Shown here one piece after another: positions 37,640-49,592 of a stretch of DNA of 64,000 bases. Source of the stretch: Helicostylum pulchrum. Lineage: Eukaryota > Mucoromycota > Mucoromycetes > Mucorales > Mucoraceae. A program made the position numbers and the translations under genes. Where the stretch lies: assembly GCA_025677825.1 (NCBI GenBank), contig JAIXMO010000059.1, positions 1 to 64,000 on the forward strand, written 5' to 3'. Positions within the stretch are counted from its first letter, which is position 1; each line of letters starts with the position of its first letter. The notes under the pieces were generated by a model, which was not told the DNA's origin, ran no database searches, and saw only the letters and a list, made by a program, of their open reading frames with translations.

Positions 37640-38163
37640 ATGACTACCAAAAAGATTTTAATTTCAGAAACCTACTTTACGGCTACACACGAATTACAAG
37701 AGCGAGGTCAACTGATGTGCTACTACGCACAGAACATTGACTGCTTAAGAGGAGACGCACTTGTCCGACCCCACAGAGGGTCAAATGCACGCTGTGTGCA
37801 CTGCAATCCTTAGAACACCAAGAACCAGTTTAAAAAACGATAGAAAAAAACGAGCCGGTAAAAGACAATTAGCAGTGGGAGGCCTATCATTGTACTTTAT
37901 AACAAAGATCACCCAGACGGGTAAATTACAAATTAAAAGATCTAAAAGACGAAAACCAGATTTTATGATAGTCATGGGAACTTTGTTAAAAAAGCGTTTT
38001 TTTTCAAAAAGCTTATTAAAGAAGCTGTTAAATTTGACTCATTCAAAAAGTATTAATAAGAATAGCGTCTTCCCTTCTAAAGGACGGGAACAATGTATTT
38101 GATTATAAAGTATTAGGACAAACTGACGATTGGTGGCGTTCAATTAAGCCAACAAAAGCTTAA
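37640..38163 (+). pseudogene. Relic of a sirtuin (Hst3/Hst4-like) gene
   Basis: Successive plus frames give ATHELQERGQLMCYYAQNIDCL, then RCVHC, then (shifted) RPIIVLYNKDHPDG, then KPDFMIVMGTLLKK, then KKLIKEAVKF and finally YKVLGQTDDWWRSIKPTKA with a stop. This is the order of the C-terminal half of class I sirtuins: YTQNID, one zinc Cys pair, LRP-x-IVLY, MGTSLKV. The GAGIS NAD-binding start is absent. At least three frame changes are needed and no splice sites explain them, so the gene is dead. Assignment to the Hst3/Hst4 branch is tentative. Confidence 0.7.
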
Positions 38164-38335
38164 AATTGAGCCCTCTTTTTTTTTTTTTTTTGTGTTTATA
38201 TTTAATACCTACAATCCTACGCTGGGCTGAACACACTATAATGTATAAATATAAATAAATAACATGTATAAAAAATCTTCCTTCTTTTTTTTTTCTTTTC
38301 TTTTTTTTCTCTCTCTTGTTGTACTATATATCCGA

Positions 38336-38768
38336 ATGTCATGTAAGTCTTCTTTTTTTTCCCACCGAATAAAATGTGTGTGTGGTGGACCTGACTCTAA
38401 TTATGTAATACAAAAAAGCAAAAGACGGATTTTATACAGAGACACCACTAGGAAATGATGGAGAGGATGGAATATTTTCAACACCGGACCAAAGGAATTT
38501 GGTAAAAATAAAATAAAGAAACCCGTATATAATGGAGTTGATACTAAATGGACATCAATAGATCATTGGGTGTACACTAGGGGTGGTTTTATTTATATCA
38601 TTACTGGTGGGCTGTATATTTGCAGTAAAGCTGTACTATCGACAAGACCCAGAAGAAGAAGAATGGATGGTCGAAACAAAACAAAGTCTCGTCTTAAACC
38701 CTGGTTCACAATTCTCACTAGCAATCAAACGAGCTTCTGAAATACCCAGTTCTCCACCACCTCATTGA
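38336..38768 (+). CDS. Possible small single-pass membrane protein
   Basis: Tentative model: a 7-base first exon (38336-38342) ending at a strong GTAAGT donor, joined to 38581-38768, gives 64 codons. It has one hydrophobic segment (VVLFISLLVGCIFAVKLYY) and an acidic then Ser/Pro tail. A CT-rich leader precedes the ATG, as in neighbouring genes. The 238-base intron is long for this window, and other frames overlap, so the model may be wrong. I do not recognise the family. Confidence 0.25.
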
Positions 38769-38934
38769 CAACAAAATTATACCCTCCTCATTGTAAATAC
38801 CCTTTCATATAAATAAAATATAATCTCGGAATTAAAATAACATGTGAAAAGAAAGAAAAAAAAAAAACTATAAATTTAGGGTTTCTTTCTGTTTTTTTTT
38901 TATCTCTCTCTCTTTTCTTTCTTTATAAAACAGT

Positions 38935-39709
38935 ATGCTTACACGTCCTTCGAATAAGTGGTTAACGATTATTTTAATAAAATGGATGGGATATTCTTCA
39001 TTTGCAGCCGCTCTTGTCAGTGTATTAGTTTACATGTACAAGAAGAAACATTATACCATCGCACCCAAGTTGTCTTCTTTACAAATCAATACCGCCAGTT
39101 GTTATAATCTAAACACTCAAATCCAACTCTTAACCCCTCCTCCATCACCGGAGCCCACAAAGAGCTGGAGCACCAGATTATTAAATGGTGTCATTTCCGC
39201 TACCAGAAAAAGAAAGAGACTAACCATTTCTTTAAAGAATGTAAGCTAAAAAAAATATTTTAATATGACTTGTATAAAACAAAAACTAATTTAACTTGTA
39301 GACTGTACTGTGGAACCCAAGCAGAGACGTCAATACACCAATTCATGCGTTTCACGAAAACACCGTGACACTCCTAAACAAGCTTGTTCACCTCTACGAC
39401 ATATACGTCATAACCCACTTAAACTCGACTGAAGAGCGTGACCAAATCAACAGGTTATTAAGCAAATCCAACATAGACATCCACAAAATCCTGTTTTGCT
39501 CAACCGAGCAAGGCAAATTACATATCATTCAGCACTTGAAACCTGACATTCATATTGAAGGAGGTTGCGAGACCACAGACGGTAGCTTTATCATCAACCA
39601 CTTGGATGTCAAACAAAAGATTTGGATCAAGAAAAATAACGCTACTTATAATACTGATCATATTCAATTATCTAATACTATACACGATACCTGGATTGCC
39701 CAGTGTTAA
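38935..39709 (+). CDS. PEX22: Peroxisome assembly protein 22
   Basis: Two exons (38935-39240, 39302-39709) give 237 codons. The N-terminus has a basic start and one membrane segment (YSSFAAALVSVLVYMYKKK). A Pro-rich linker follows, then the soluble domain running SLKNTVLWNPSRDVNTPI, VHLYDIYVITHLNS, HKILFCSTEQGKLHII and HLKPDIHIEGG. Pex22 anchors the ubiquitin-conjugating enzyme Pex4 at the peroxisomal membrane for recycling of Pex5. The topology, size and the final alpha/beta pattern fit. The family is poorly conserved, so the call rests on the whole pattern. Confidence 0.75.
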
Positions 39710-39883
39710 AAGAAATTTATATATACCCTTTTAATAAAATCTATAAGATGCAATCTGCATTTGTTTAATATTTATATTTGCCATGTGATTTTCTTTGTAT
39801 CATTGGTTGCTTTTTTATATGCTCTCATTTAAAAATAATTAGCAAAACTTTTTTTCTATTTTATTACTTTTAGCAACAAAAAA

Positions 39884-40816
39884 ATGAGTTCAAGAAAACA
39901 CAAAAAAACCCACGATTCCGATCACCATCACAGCAACAGCCCCATTAAACGCGCCAGCAAACGCTCCTCCTACGATTCCGACGACACTTCCCACCACAAA
40001 CGCAAAAGACACACCACGGACCCCCTTCCCGAATCCTTAAAATCCACCATTTCACCCATCACCGAAGACTCCTACTTTGAAAAGTCCACCGAGTTCCGTC
40101 TCTGGTTAAAAGAACACAAACACAAATACATTGATGAAATCAGTTCCAAGGAATCCCGTCGATACTTTAAAAAGTTCGTCTCCAAATGGAATGATTTCGA
40201 GCTCGATCCCAAGTTCTACAAAGGCTTGAACTCTACGCAATTAACCAGTTCGGATTCCACCAGGTTCAAATGGTCGTTTGCTAAATCGCTCGATCGTTCT
40301 GAACTCGATTCTGTACGTGACACCGTCGACAGTATGACCGCGTTAAGTCGAGGCGAAGACAAGTTGAAAGACAAGTTGAAGGACAAGCGACGAGCAAACG
40401 TAGGTCCCACCATGCCCAGCACCACATTTGATAAAGAAATGAAATTGGAGGCTGAACGCGCACAACGCAAGTTTGAGCAAAAGAAAGCACGCGACAGAAG
40501 AACTGAGGCCTTGGACGAAGTCGCTCCTAGAGAAACAGGCCGTGAAGCTCAAATAGCGAAAAAGCGTGCTCTCAATGCCTACCACAAGCGCGAGCCCAGC
40601 CCTGATGTCGAGTTGAGTGAGGCCGATTTAATGGGCGGTGATGATTTCAAGGCTAGGTTGGCTGCCGAACGAAGAGCAAAGGAAGTAAGAGACGCCAGAT
40701 ATAAGGAAAGAACCACTCAACCGCTTGGAAAGATGGACGAGTACAAAGCAAAGGAAAACGCCACCATGGAAATGTTTAGGAAAATGGCTGAAGAGAACAA
40801 AAAAAGACGCGAGTAA
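39884..40816 (+). CDS. SCI1-like nuclear protein
   Basis: One exon of 310 codons. The N-terminal 60 residues are His/Lys/Ser/Arg-rich, as in splicing-associated proteins. The only compact part is YFEKSTEFRLWLKEHKHKYI, then SKESRRYFKKFVSKWNDFEL (residues about 65-105). It resembles the core of the plant style cell-cycle inhibitor 1 (SCI1) family, which also occurs in fungi and animals. The rest is charged and helical with a basic end (EENKKRRE). A nuclear role is likely; the exact function is unknown. Confidence 0.65.
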   Translation: MSSRKHKKTHDSDHHHSNSPIKRASKRSSYDSDDTSHHKRKRHTTDPLPESLKSTISPITEDSYFEKSTEFRLWLKEHKHKYIDEISSKESRRYFKKFVSKWNDFELDPKFYKGLNSTQLTSSDSTRFKWSFAKSLDRSELDSVRDTVDSMTALSRGEDKLKDKLKDKRRANVGPTMPSTTFDKEMKLEAERAQRKFEQKKARDRRTEALDEVAPRETGREAQIAKKRALNAYHKREPSPDVELSEADLMGGDDFKARLAAERRAKEVRDARYKERTTQPLGKMDEYKAKENATMEMFRKMAEENKKRRE

Positions 40817-40999
40817 AATTCACACACACACTTTGGTGTAATGATAACAAGTGACATATTTGTAAATAAAGGTTGTGTCAATTTGGCTTGTCATTTTTTC
40901 AAGTGCAGAACACAGACATATAAAATGAACAGTTTTTTTTTTTTTTTTTTTTTTTCTTTACTTTTTTTTACTTTACCTTTTTCGACCGCTTAAGCTAAA

Positions 41000-41662
41000 A
41001 TGGTTGCTATATTCTCAGTACTTGGTGTTGTATGCGCATTCTTGGGCCTAGGCGTATTCCTACTATCCATGATCTGCTTGCTACCTGTTAACATCTACAA
41101 CGCCATTATATCCTGTATCAAGCTACAGCACGCCATTCCGCTCCTCGACACGTCCATGATACCTGCGCTCTTCTTCAGCGGCAGCATCCTCATGTCCCTT
41201 ATCAGTCTCTGCTTATTTTACAAAATTACCAAAAACGAGCGAGAGAAAAAGCGTCAGGCCTATGGTAAAACGGCTGATTACCGTGCCACAACATCTTATA
41301 ACCAAACCAGCCATCACAACCCATTTAGTCATCATAAGCATAGTTTATTGAATACGTATACGTATAGTTTCGTTGTCATTAATGCCATGTGGGTTTGCAC
41401 AGGTACATTTCCGTTTTTTGTTTGTTGTTTTCGTTATAGTTATTAACTTGTTTATTTAGGTTCGTTTCTCTTGCATACGCTAGTGTCGGATGATAGTACG
41501 GAAAAAGTAGTAGAAATAATTAGGTCCCAGGTTTACCTGCTTCGAGTGAACATGATTGTTTTAACCGTCGCTGCTTTCGCCATGTGTGTTTCTTCCTTAT
41601 TCTTTGCTATGGGTAAATCAAAACCCTCGCCGGAATCAACCCCTTTCTTTTCGTCTGTTTAA
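41000..41662 (+). CDS. Four-helix membrane protein of unknown function
   Basis: Two exons (41000-41402, 41460-41662) give 201 codons with a phase-1 intron. Four hydrophobic segments are visible: VVCAFLGLGVFLLSMICLL, MIPALFFSGSILMSLISLCLF, YSFVVINAMWVCT and MIVLTVAAFAMCVSSLFFAM. A His-rich loop lies between the second and third. The four-helix plan recalls tetraspan proteins, but no CCG motif is present. A long poly-T tract just upstream marks the leader. I do not recognise the family. Confidence 0.7.
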
Positions 41663-42473
41663 TTGTTTTTAACGCACATAAAAGCCATTGTAAATAAAAA
41701 TACTCTTTTTTTTTTGGTACAACAGTTATCTCTAATTGTACAACCTAGTGTCAAGTTTTTTTTTTTTTTTTGCCTTTTAGCCATTCGCTCTAGATCCGTA
41801 CCTGACTCTTACTTTCTTACTTTCTTTTTTTTAGAAAAAAGGGGAACTCTTGCAATTGCTACGATCTATCATGAGTCAATAATTAAGTTTAGAGGCTACG
41901 AAGGATCCTAAGCACCTACATATATAATACTTTATCACAATTTGAGTGTAATTTGTGTTACAAAAAAGAAAAAAACAGGTTTTTTTTTTGTTCGAAGAGC
42001 TTCCCGCATAAAAAAAGAAGAAATATACTATCTACTGCATTATTTATATAAAACCAAAGAATTGCATTTATTTTTTTACACCATGATATCTACTTTTTAA
42101 TTTTAAAACCATTAAAGTAGATACTATTCAGTTTCTTTTCTTTTTTTTTGGTTCTAAAGGATGTACAAGAATTAGTGTAACTTTTTTTTTTTCGCAAGGT
42201 TAAACAAAAATTTACCTTTTTAAACTTATAACTACATATACAGCAAACCGGTATTTTCATTGTTTTAAAGAGCACGGATATTTTTTTTAATAGGAAAAAA
42301 AAAAAAAAAAAAACTTTAAAACTATTACCAATGAAAAAAGGAAACATGTAAACTGTTTCAAGCTATTAATACTGTACGAGGATTTCCTTATATTCAGTCA
42401 ATAATGAAGGTAGTGAACCTTCTTCATCACTTACCAAAAAAAAAAAAAAAAAACGACAACAAATATGCGGGTA
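41663..42473. other. Intergenic
   Basis: About 800 bases, poly-T rich. A plus frame at 41663-41911 is low-complexity. No gene is claimed. Confidence 0.55.
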
Positions 42474-42523
42474 CAGTAGCAGCTCTATCTAAGGGTGAAA
42501 GAAATCCACCCTTATATCGATCA
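42474..42523 (+). mobile_element. Solo terminal repeat of a Tc1-like element
   Basis: CAGTAGCAGCTCTATCTAAG followed by CACCCTTATATCGA matches both ends of the element at 49593-51424 and is preceded by TA. Only one end is seen. Confidence 0.6.
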
Positions 42524-42607
42524 TAAAAAAAAAAAGGTTTTAATGATATCAAAAATTATTACAGGAACAAAAAGAATTAATAAGAAATAAATTATATTAG
42601 GAATGCA

Positions 42608-42630
42608 AAGAGAGAGAGAGAGAGAGAGAG
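42608..42630. repeat. (AG)n microsatellite
   Basis: About eleven AG dinucleotides in the 3' flank of the adenylyl cyclase gene. Confidence 0.9.
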
Positions 42631-42764
42631 CAAAAAAAAGAAGGATAGAATTAATCGTAGTATTATGTGTATAATGATATATAATAGTAACGTAAGTGAA
42701 AAAAGTATTAAGTACATGAAAAGAAAGAAAGAAAGAAAAAATTATGACGAAAAAAGAAGCACTC

Positions 42765-45700
42765 TTAAGCAGTAAGATCAGCAGGAGTGTCTCTGGAATA
42801 TAAGTTTGCAGGATCCGGGTTACAATAAACATGCGACGGAATTTTCAAGTCATCGAAATCCGCTTTTGCTCTTTGAGTCCATTCAATTCTATCAGCAGGA
42901 GTGAACGCATATTTGCCCAAATTAGCCCAATAAAAAGACTTTAAGAATCGAATTTCTTGAATAAATCGCATCTCTAGCACACCGTGTTGAAGTACCATAA
43001 ATCCTTCTACCGTTCGACCAGTACTGATATAAGGTAACGCTCTGGCTAGGTACAAACAAGGTTGCGTGAATTCCCAGAATTTCACTTGTTGAAACGCATG
43101 GTTGATGCGAGATACTCCAAGAATAAATCGATCATAGTTTTTTGAGTCCCCTGTTGATACAAAATCAACTTCCGCATCTTCTACCATACAGTACATTCCC
43201 ATAGTAGCAAAAATTAAACCATAGATAGGGAAAATGTTAGCTAAGAAGTGGAAAAAAAAAGGTTACTTTTTTATATATGCATAAATAAAATATTTTTTTT
43301 TTCAGTATCTTACGCGTTACAGTCAATAGCGGTAGGATGGCTACTAAACTTTTAGTGTGTCTTCGGGCATGCTCATAATTACGAGTTCTAGCATAATAAC
43401 ACATCAAAGTGCCATATATAGCAATCTTATTATAATCGGCTGACTGCTGCTTTAAATGATTCTCCAACAATGCCACAAAGGGTTCGCACTCACGTAATCT
43501 ATCCATAATCAAGGCATTTCCAATATTATACACACCTAACCAAATCTCAGCTTCAAAATCACAGTTACTATGAGCAGTATCCGCCATCTGTTTCAGCAAC
43601 AATAAATCATCTGGAGAGTTATCCAAAGTCCCTTCAAAGATACGCATGGTGATCACGAGCCCGACAGACCGATAAAACGCTTGGCAGTCGGTAATAACAC
43701 CCAGTGTCTTGACAGCATCAATGGATTGGTATAATAAATCTCTTGCGTTCTTAAACTTTCCAGCAGCAAAACACAGGTGAGAACAAATAGTGAGTGTATC
43801 CGCGTCATTTTTTTCGTCCATGTAACGAAGTGCTTTGGTAATATAAAATATACTTTGTTCTTTTTCATCATTTAGCCAGCTCAGTAATGAATTTCTTGCC
43901 AGGAACATGGTATAGTTGGGCCCCACTTCGTTTAATCGTTCACATGCGTTCAGTCCCACAAGACACGTATACACAAATGCTCGGCCTTTACCAGTGTAAA
44001 AGTAAATATTCGAAAGTTGCGCCATAATCTCTACCACTCGTTTTCCAATCTCCCGCTTTATATTCTTATCGATCTTTCGAAACACACGCAACTTGCGATG
44101 TCGGAACTGCGCTAATCGATTCACCCAAAACTTGTACAGGAATTCAGGCTCGCTTCGCGGCCAAGGTTCGCCAATACACTCCAAAGCTTGATACAAAAAG
44201 TGCTCTCCTTCATTTAATTTCGTACGCATAGTGAAACACATACCTAATCGACGATAGATATCACTACGATGTATACTGCCAAATTTAGCCGCCAAGTCTT
44301 CATTTTCATCCAAGATTTTAACAATCCGTTCTAAATTCGCTGTGGCTTCTGGTAGCAAGTAAGATTTCATGTTTACGTCCGCAAGTGCTTCTAAAAAATA
44401 AAGTTGCTTATCAAGCCAATCCGTTTGCAGATAGTGTCGCGTGACCTTGCCTAATAGATCTGTATAATTCTCTCGTGTCAGGTTGCTTTCATAATATTTA
44501 GCCAGTAACCGATGTAACAATATTCGCGTTTCATAAGACACCATATCATAAATACTTTGTGGGATTGTAATATGGGCAAATGTAAATACTTGGTCTGTGC
44601 CCAAGATATTATCATCTACTCTTTGAATAAAATGATACACGTCGTACTTTTCAATTCTTTCTCGTACAATTTCATCTGTTGTATCTTTAAAATCCGTATT
44701 GTTGTCTTTTATCACAGATTGAATCTCCTTGATGGTAAAATATTGGTCCAAACAACTAGCAACTGTCAAAAACTCTTGAAAGCTACCTTCTAATCGATCA
44801 AATTGCATTTTGATAATTCGTTTATAATCAAAGTTACCAAGCAAATCTTCTAAATCGAATTGATTGTTACTAGGCACCAGTACACATTCAACTACCGTAA
44901 CATGGTTAAAATCTTTCAGTACAATAGCCATGTTCTTGACATAAAGTGGGTTTCCGGCAGTACGTTTTTGAATCACACGTACAATTTCGGGACTGACACT
45001 CTTGACACCAGCAGTTTGAAACGTCTGTAAGATAATCTCTCCAATCTCTGCTGCACCTAACCCATTCAGCTCAATCTCTTGCGAATAACCGGTTTCACGA
45101 AACGTATTGATAAACCCAACATTATAATCTTTGACAGGACGAGTAGCTAGCACCAACATGACACGTTGACAATTTTCATGAATATCTTGAAGTAGTCGAA
45201 TAGAAGCAGAATCAGCCCATTGAATATCGTCTGAAATAAAAACAAGATTAACGTGTTCAGAAACGTATCGAACCATACGAGTAATAAGTTTGGTCAACAG
45301 AATATCTCGACCACGTCCATCTAAACGTTGCGTGTATCGATTATCTTCTACATCAGATAACGTATTAAACACTACTTTGAACAGAGGTAGAAATCCATCT
45401 TCTTCGCCGCAGATACGAAGACATCGAACAATAAGTTCCATAATTTCGTTGCCTCCACTTTCAGAAAGGTCCACAGGATCTTGTATCGAAGATCTAGAAC
45501 GTGTAGAGTACCTTGTCAAGCGTTGTGTATTAACATTACTGTTATTATTACTGTTGGTATCTTTGGTAGTAGTCGGTGAAGGAATAACTGATGTTGTAGA
45601 AGAATTGGTGGATGTTTCTCCAACTGCGTGGGAATTTGTAGATTCGTTTAGTTGAATAGCACCTGATCCAGTCAAGTAAGAGACTCTTCTTTTGGCATTT

Positions 45701-48462
45701 TGAGGCACTTGATTCGAATCAATGATTTCAAACAATGTTAATAAAATATTTTTTACCAGATAATACTTTGAACTTTTTTCAACTACAAAAAATAAAATAT
45801 TAATATATATATTCTTTAGACAAATAAAAAGTATATATTTATATATATATATACCTTCTGTGGAAGAAGACCAACAACAAACAGTTCCAAGAGATCCAAC
45901 AGTTCTACAAAGAGCGTGACAAAAGAAACTTTTACCGACCCCAGAAGGACCAGCGATTACTAATAAATGGTGATTGGGGGCTTCGCCCCAATCATCTGCA
46001 AACTCTGTTGCAGCCCCCATCTCCAACTTGTACCCAATAAAATCTGAATTCTTTTCTTGACTTTGCGTTGAGATACGTTTATTTTTCAAAGTAGCGAATC
46101 GAATAATACCATAAAGATGAATTGGCTTTACTTTTCCTTTTACGAAGTTTTCTCCATAGTCTTCAAATTCACAGGTTCTACCAATCTGTTGTTTTGTGGC
46201 AAAGTCACAAACAATATTCTTTTTGGAAAACGGAAACTTTAACATTCGAACTGCTAAAATAATTGTATCGCCTGCAATCGCTGGGTCTCGGCGGTAAGGA
46301 TTACCCTGTGGTAAAACTGAATTGAAAATAACTCCTGTGGACAATGAAATAGCAAAATCTTCTAAAAACTCTTCGAATTTTTCCCGAAGTTCAATCGCTG
46401 CTTTCGCTGCAAATACAGCTTCTCGTTCGTGAGATAGTGGTGGTAAACCAAATACTGCTAATAGTGTTGCTCCTTTATCATCTACGGCAAATTGTTGTAA
46501 CACACCTAAGTTAAAAAAAAAGAAAAGAGAGAGTATAAATTAGCATATATAGTATACAATGAATCTAAATGTATAAATAGAAATTCCTCCCCAACCTTCA
46601 TATTTAACTAAAGCTTCTATAGTTGCGATGGACGCTCTTTGAGCAATTTGTATCCCTTCAGGAGTAGCTACATTTAATTTGCCTAAACTGATAAACATAA
46701 TGGTAACATCTCTGAACTGAGCAGGAAAATTATCGTCAGGACTATTTTGAAGACGATATAATGCACTACGATTAAGGTACTTGAAATAATAAGGGTCAGG
46801 ATCAGATGACAACTCTAAATAAGACGCATCTCTAGTACGAGCTATCAAGGGCTCTATATTTAAAGTAGCCGCCCGATTCATAAGTCCAGGCCGAGTAGCC
46901 AAGTAATTGGCATGCGGATTAGAAAGTCCTTTGGAAGTAGTAAGACGAGTACCTTTCTTATCAGTACCGACATCAGAGCTTTTTACTACATAAAATTGTT
47001 TGCGTTTTTCATAGTATAAACTCATCATGGCTTGGTTTTGAAATATTTCGTAGGCTTCTGGTGTTATACTCATTTCACCAGCTTTGGCTGCAGCTAAGGC
47101 TTCTTCCAACGACTCCACAGCAGGTCCACAAATGGCATATTCTAATCTTCCAATATAATCTATTCCATAATCTACGGCATCATCATTTCCACTAGTACTG
47201 GCGTAAGAAAATCTTGGGTTTTTATTTGCTGCAGCAGTGGCAGCAGCAGATGGAGTAGGCTTAAGATCACCTAGAATAATATTGGTAACATTTCCACACG
47301 ATAAAGCTATGTGTAACTCTAAATCAACTGAATTTACAGTTTCTCTTGTTGTATCACTTGTGTCACTTGCTCTTCTACTTGCATAAACTTTATTCTTTCT
47401 TCCTTTTCCAAATAATAAGGGTATACAATTCCAAAAATTAAATGCTGTAGAATATTGTTCGGCATAAGTATGATCGAGATGTTCTGTGGAACCTAGAAGT
47501 AAACTATCTCTAGATGAAGAAGATGATCGCTGACTGTTTCCACCCTCAAATAAATAAAATCGTTGGCTTTTTTCGGTATGTACTCTTCGGTCAATTTCTC
47601 CCGTTATTGACGATTTATGTTTTGTACGTTCTTCGGCTGTCAGATAAACACGGTAATGAGATAATCTGGCTAATAGTTGTAATCCACACTCAACTGCTTT
47701 GCGAACTAATACATTTTTTTGTCTTGCTTTAATGTTATCGTCATTGGTATCTTCATTGTCATCATCACCGAAATTATTCGATTGAAAGCTGACCAATACT
47801 GCATCACCCAGAAACTGTAACATAGAACAATAAGAAAAATAATAATAATACAATTTAAGGTTGAGTAACCCGACAAACCTTTACTACATCACCTCCAAAA
47901 TGCTCAATGATTTCAATACACTATTTTTAGAAAATTAATTCCTTTCCACCATAAAAAAAAAAAAAAAAAAAAAAAACCAAAAAAAAAACATACTTCTCCC
48001 ATATATGAACCAATTTCAAGAGCAATAGCTTCGGCTCCAGAGTCTCCTTTCTCGGCTGCCATGGTCGTAAGCTACAAATAAAATAATACCGGATGTGAAA
48101 AAGGGGAACCGCTTTATTCATTAATATAAACGCCTCCACATCATATACATATATATCATAAAATTCTTACTGCACTAAAACCTATACATTTATACATCAG
48201 CATAATTCTTTTTCTATCGAGATATATTCCTACATACTACTTACCGACAACGTCTACCATTAACACAACACCGAACTGAGACTGACTGTAGGGTATTTCT
48301 AAATGTTCTTGGTGGGCATGTAAGGATCTTACATACTACAAAACATATATATATATATATAGAATAGATAAAAAAAAAAGAATGAATTGGTTACTGATTA
48401 TCCTTCTTTATTCCGATTCAAATATAAAGTACTTTGGCTATAAAAGGTGCAATGTTCAGCAT
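42765..48462 (-). CDS. Soluble (ADCY10-type) adenylyl cyclase
   Basis: Nine minus-strand exons (48433-48462, 48245-48335, 48171-48181, 47994-48071, 47879-47920, 46596-47814, 45855-46505, 43314-45782, 42765-43240) join in phase to 1,688 codons, near the size of human sAC. C1 cyclase domain: MVDVVGFSALTTMA (metal Asp38) and VVKFLGDAVLVSF (metal Asp88), with a Ser-rich insertion after it. C2: QQFAVDDKGATLLAVFGLPP. Then an NTPase module with Walker A GPSGVGKSF and Walker B LVFISDDIQWAD, and a long helical TPR-like C-terminus. There is no membrane segment or leucine-rich repeat, so this is not the usual fungal Cyr1. Vertebrate and bacterial relatives respond to bicarbonate; that is not shown here. 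The 72-base intron 45783-45854 is stop-free and in frame. Confidence 0.9.
48171..48181 (-). other. 11-nt microexon of the adenylyl cyclase gene
   Basis: The bases GTTTTAGTGCA lie between a TATAG acceptor and a GTAAGA donor. Including them keeps phase between exons 48245-48335 and 47994-48071 and rebuilds VDVVGFSALTTMA, matching the class III cyclase motif. Without them the two flanking exons are out of frame. Confidence 0.85.
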
Positions 48463-49592
48463 TACTAGCGTGCCTCAGTAAATAAGGTCTTTTTGTTTCG
48501 TTTTTTTGTATATACAAAAGGGCTTTTTTTATTTATTTATTTAAGATAAAATAGTTTAGGAAAAAAGAGAAGAAAAAAAAAGAAATATTAGTTACTACTC
48601 CCCCCAACCAGCTTAGCGTCAAGTGAAACGTTTTTTTCTTTCTTTATATGGTGTGCCACCAAACTGGGAAAAAAAATAGATGACGTGCTCCTCGATTGTT
48701 TAACTATAAAACAAAAAAAAAAGAGCCAAATATCTTTAGATGTCTTTCTTTTAAAGAAAGTTTGGTCTAAGAAATTGACACCAAATAAACAGAAAAAAAT
48801 AATTTGGATGAAAATAATTGGCGCAGAAAAAGTGATTACTATACTTACTACCCGTTGAATTAACTTGCTATACCCTTAAACCCAATCCCGACTCCCCACT
48901 CCGATTTCGCAATGTGATACATGTTCTTAAAGCCCACGCTTTGTTTTCCTTAAATAATACATGATAATTAAAAATGTTTCTCTTTCTTCCCTATATCATT
49001 TAAACTATATTGTACAGGGTATAAGGGGAGAGATATATTATCTTTAAAAAGTAATAAGTATACAAAAAAAAGATTTAGACGTTTAAATGTTAAAAAGAAA
49101 AGTACTAGGAAAACGTTAAAAAAAGTAGCTAGGCAAATGGTAATACCAATTAAACTCTGAAACAATCTTTAAAAAAATCATTTTTAGTCATCCTTTTGTC
49201 AGACAGAGGCTATGTAGCATCATGAGATCTACAAAAAAAAATGTCTTAGTACACTATGACGAAAATCTCTTAAATCACAATCTTAAATTTCGTACATATT
49301 GTCGGGTATATATGGTATGTTAGTAAAAAAAAGGAAAACCTGTGTACCATTACGGGAAGCTTCGTGAGAAATTGACGTCAAAAGAAACAGAATTTGACTA
49401 TACCCCACCATTTAAAAAAGTAGATCAGATAACTTGCAATATCTATTATTAGATAAAGTATGGTGGTTACTTTTTTACCGCCACTTTTTACATAGTGCTC
49501 ATGGTATCAAATGGCGAATTTTTAAACTCAGTTGGCGGATTTTCGCGTTTCGATTTTTGTTTCAACAGCATGTTCATTTAAGCATCAATATA
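48463..49592. other. Intergenic upstream of the cyclase gene
   Basis: About 1.1 kb, AT-rich, with no supported gene. It should contain the cyclase promoter. Confidence 0.55.

Noticed and set aside
41663..41911. 82-codon plus-strand frame after the tetraspan gene
   Set aside because: Begins one base after the previous stop, is Phe-rich from poly-T runs, and has no recognisable domain.
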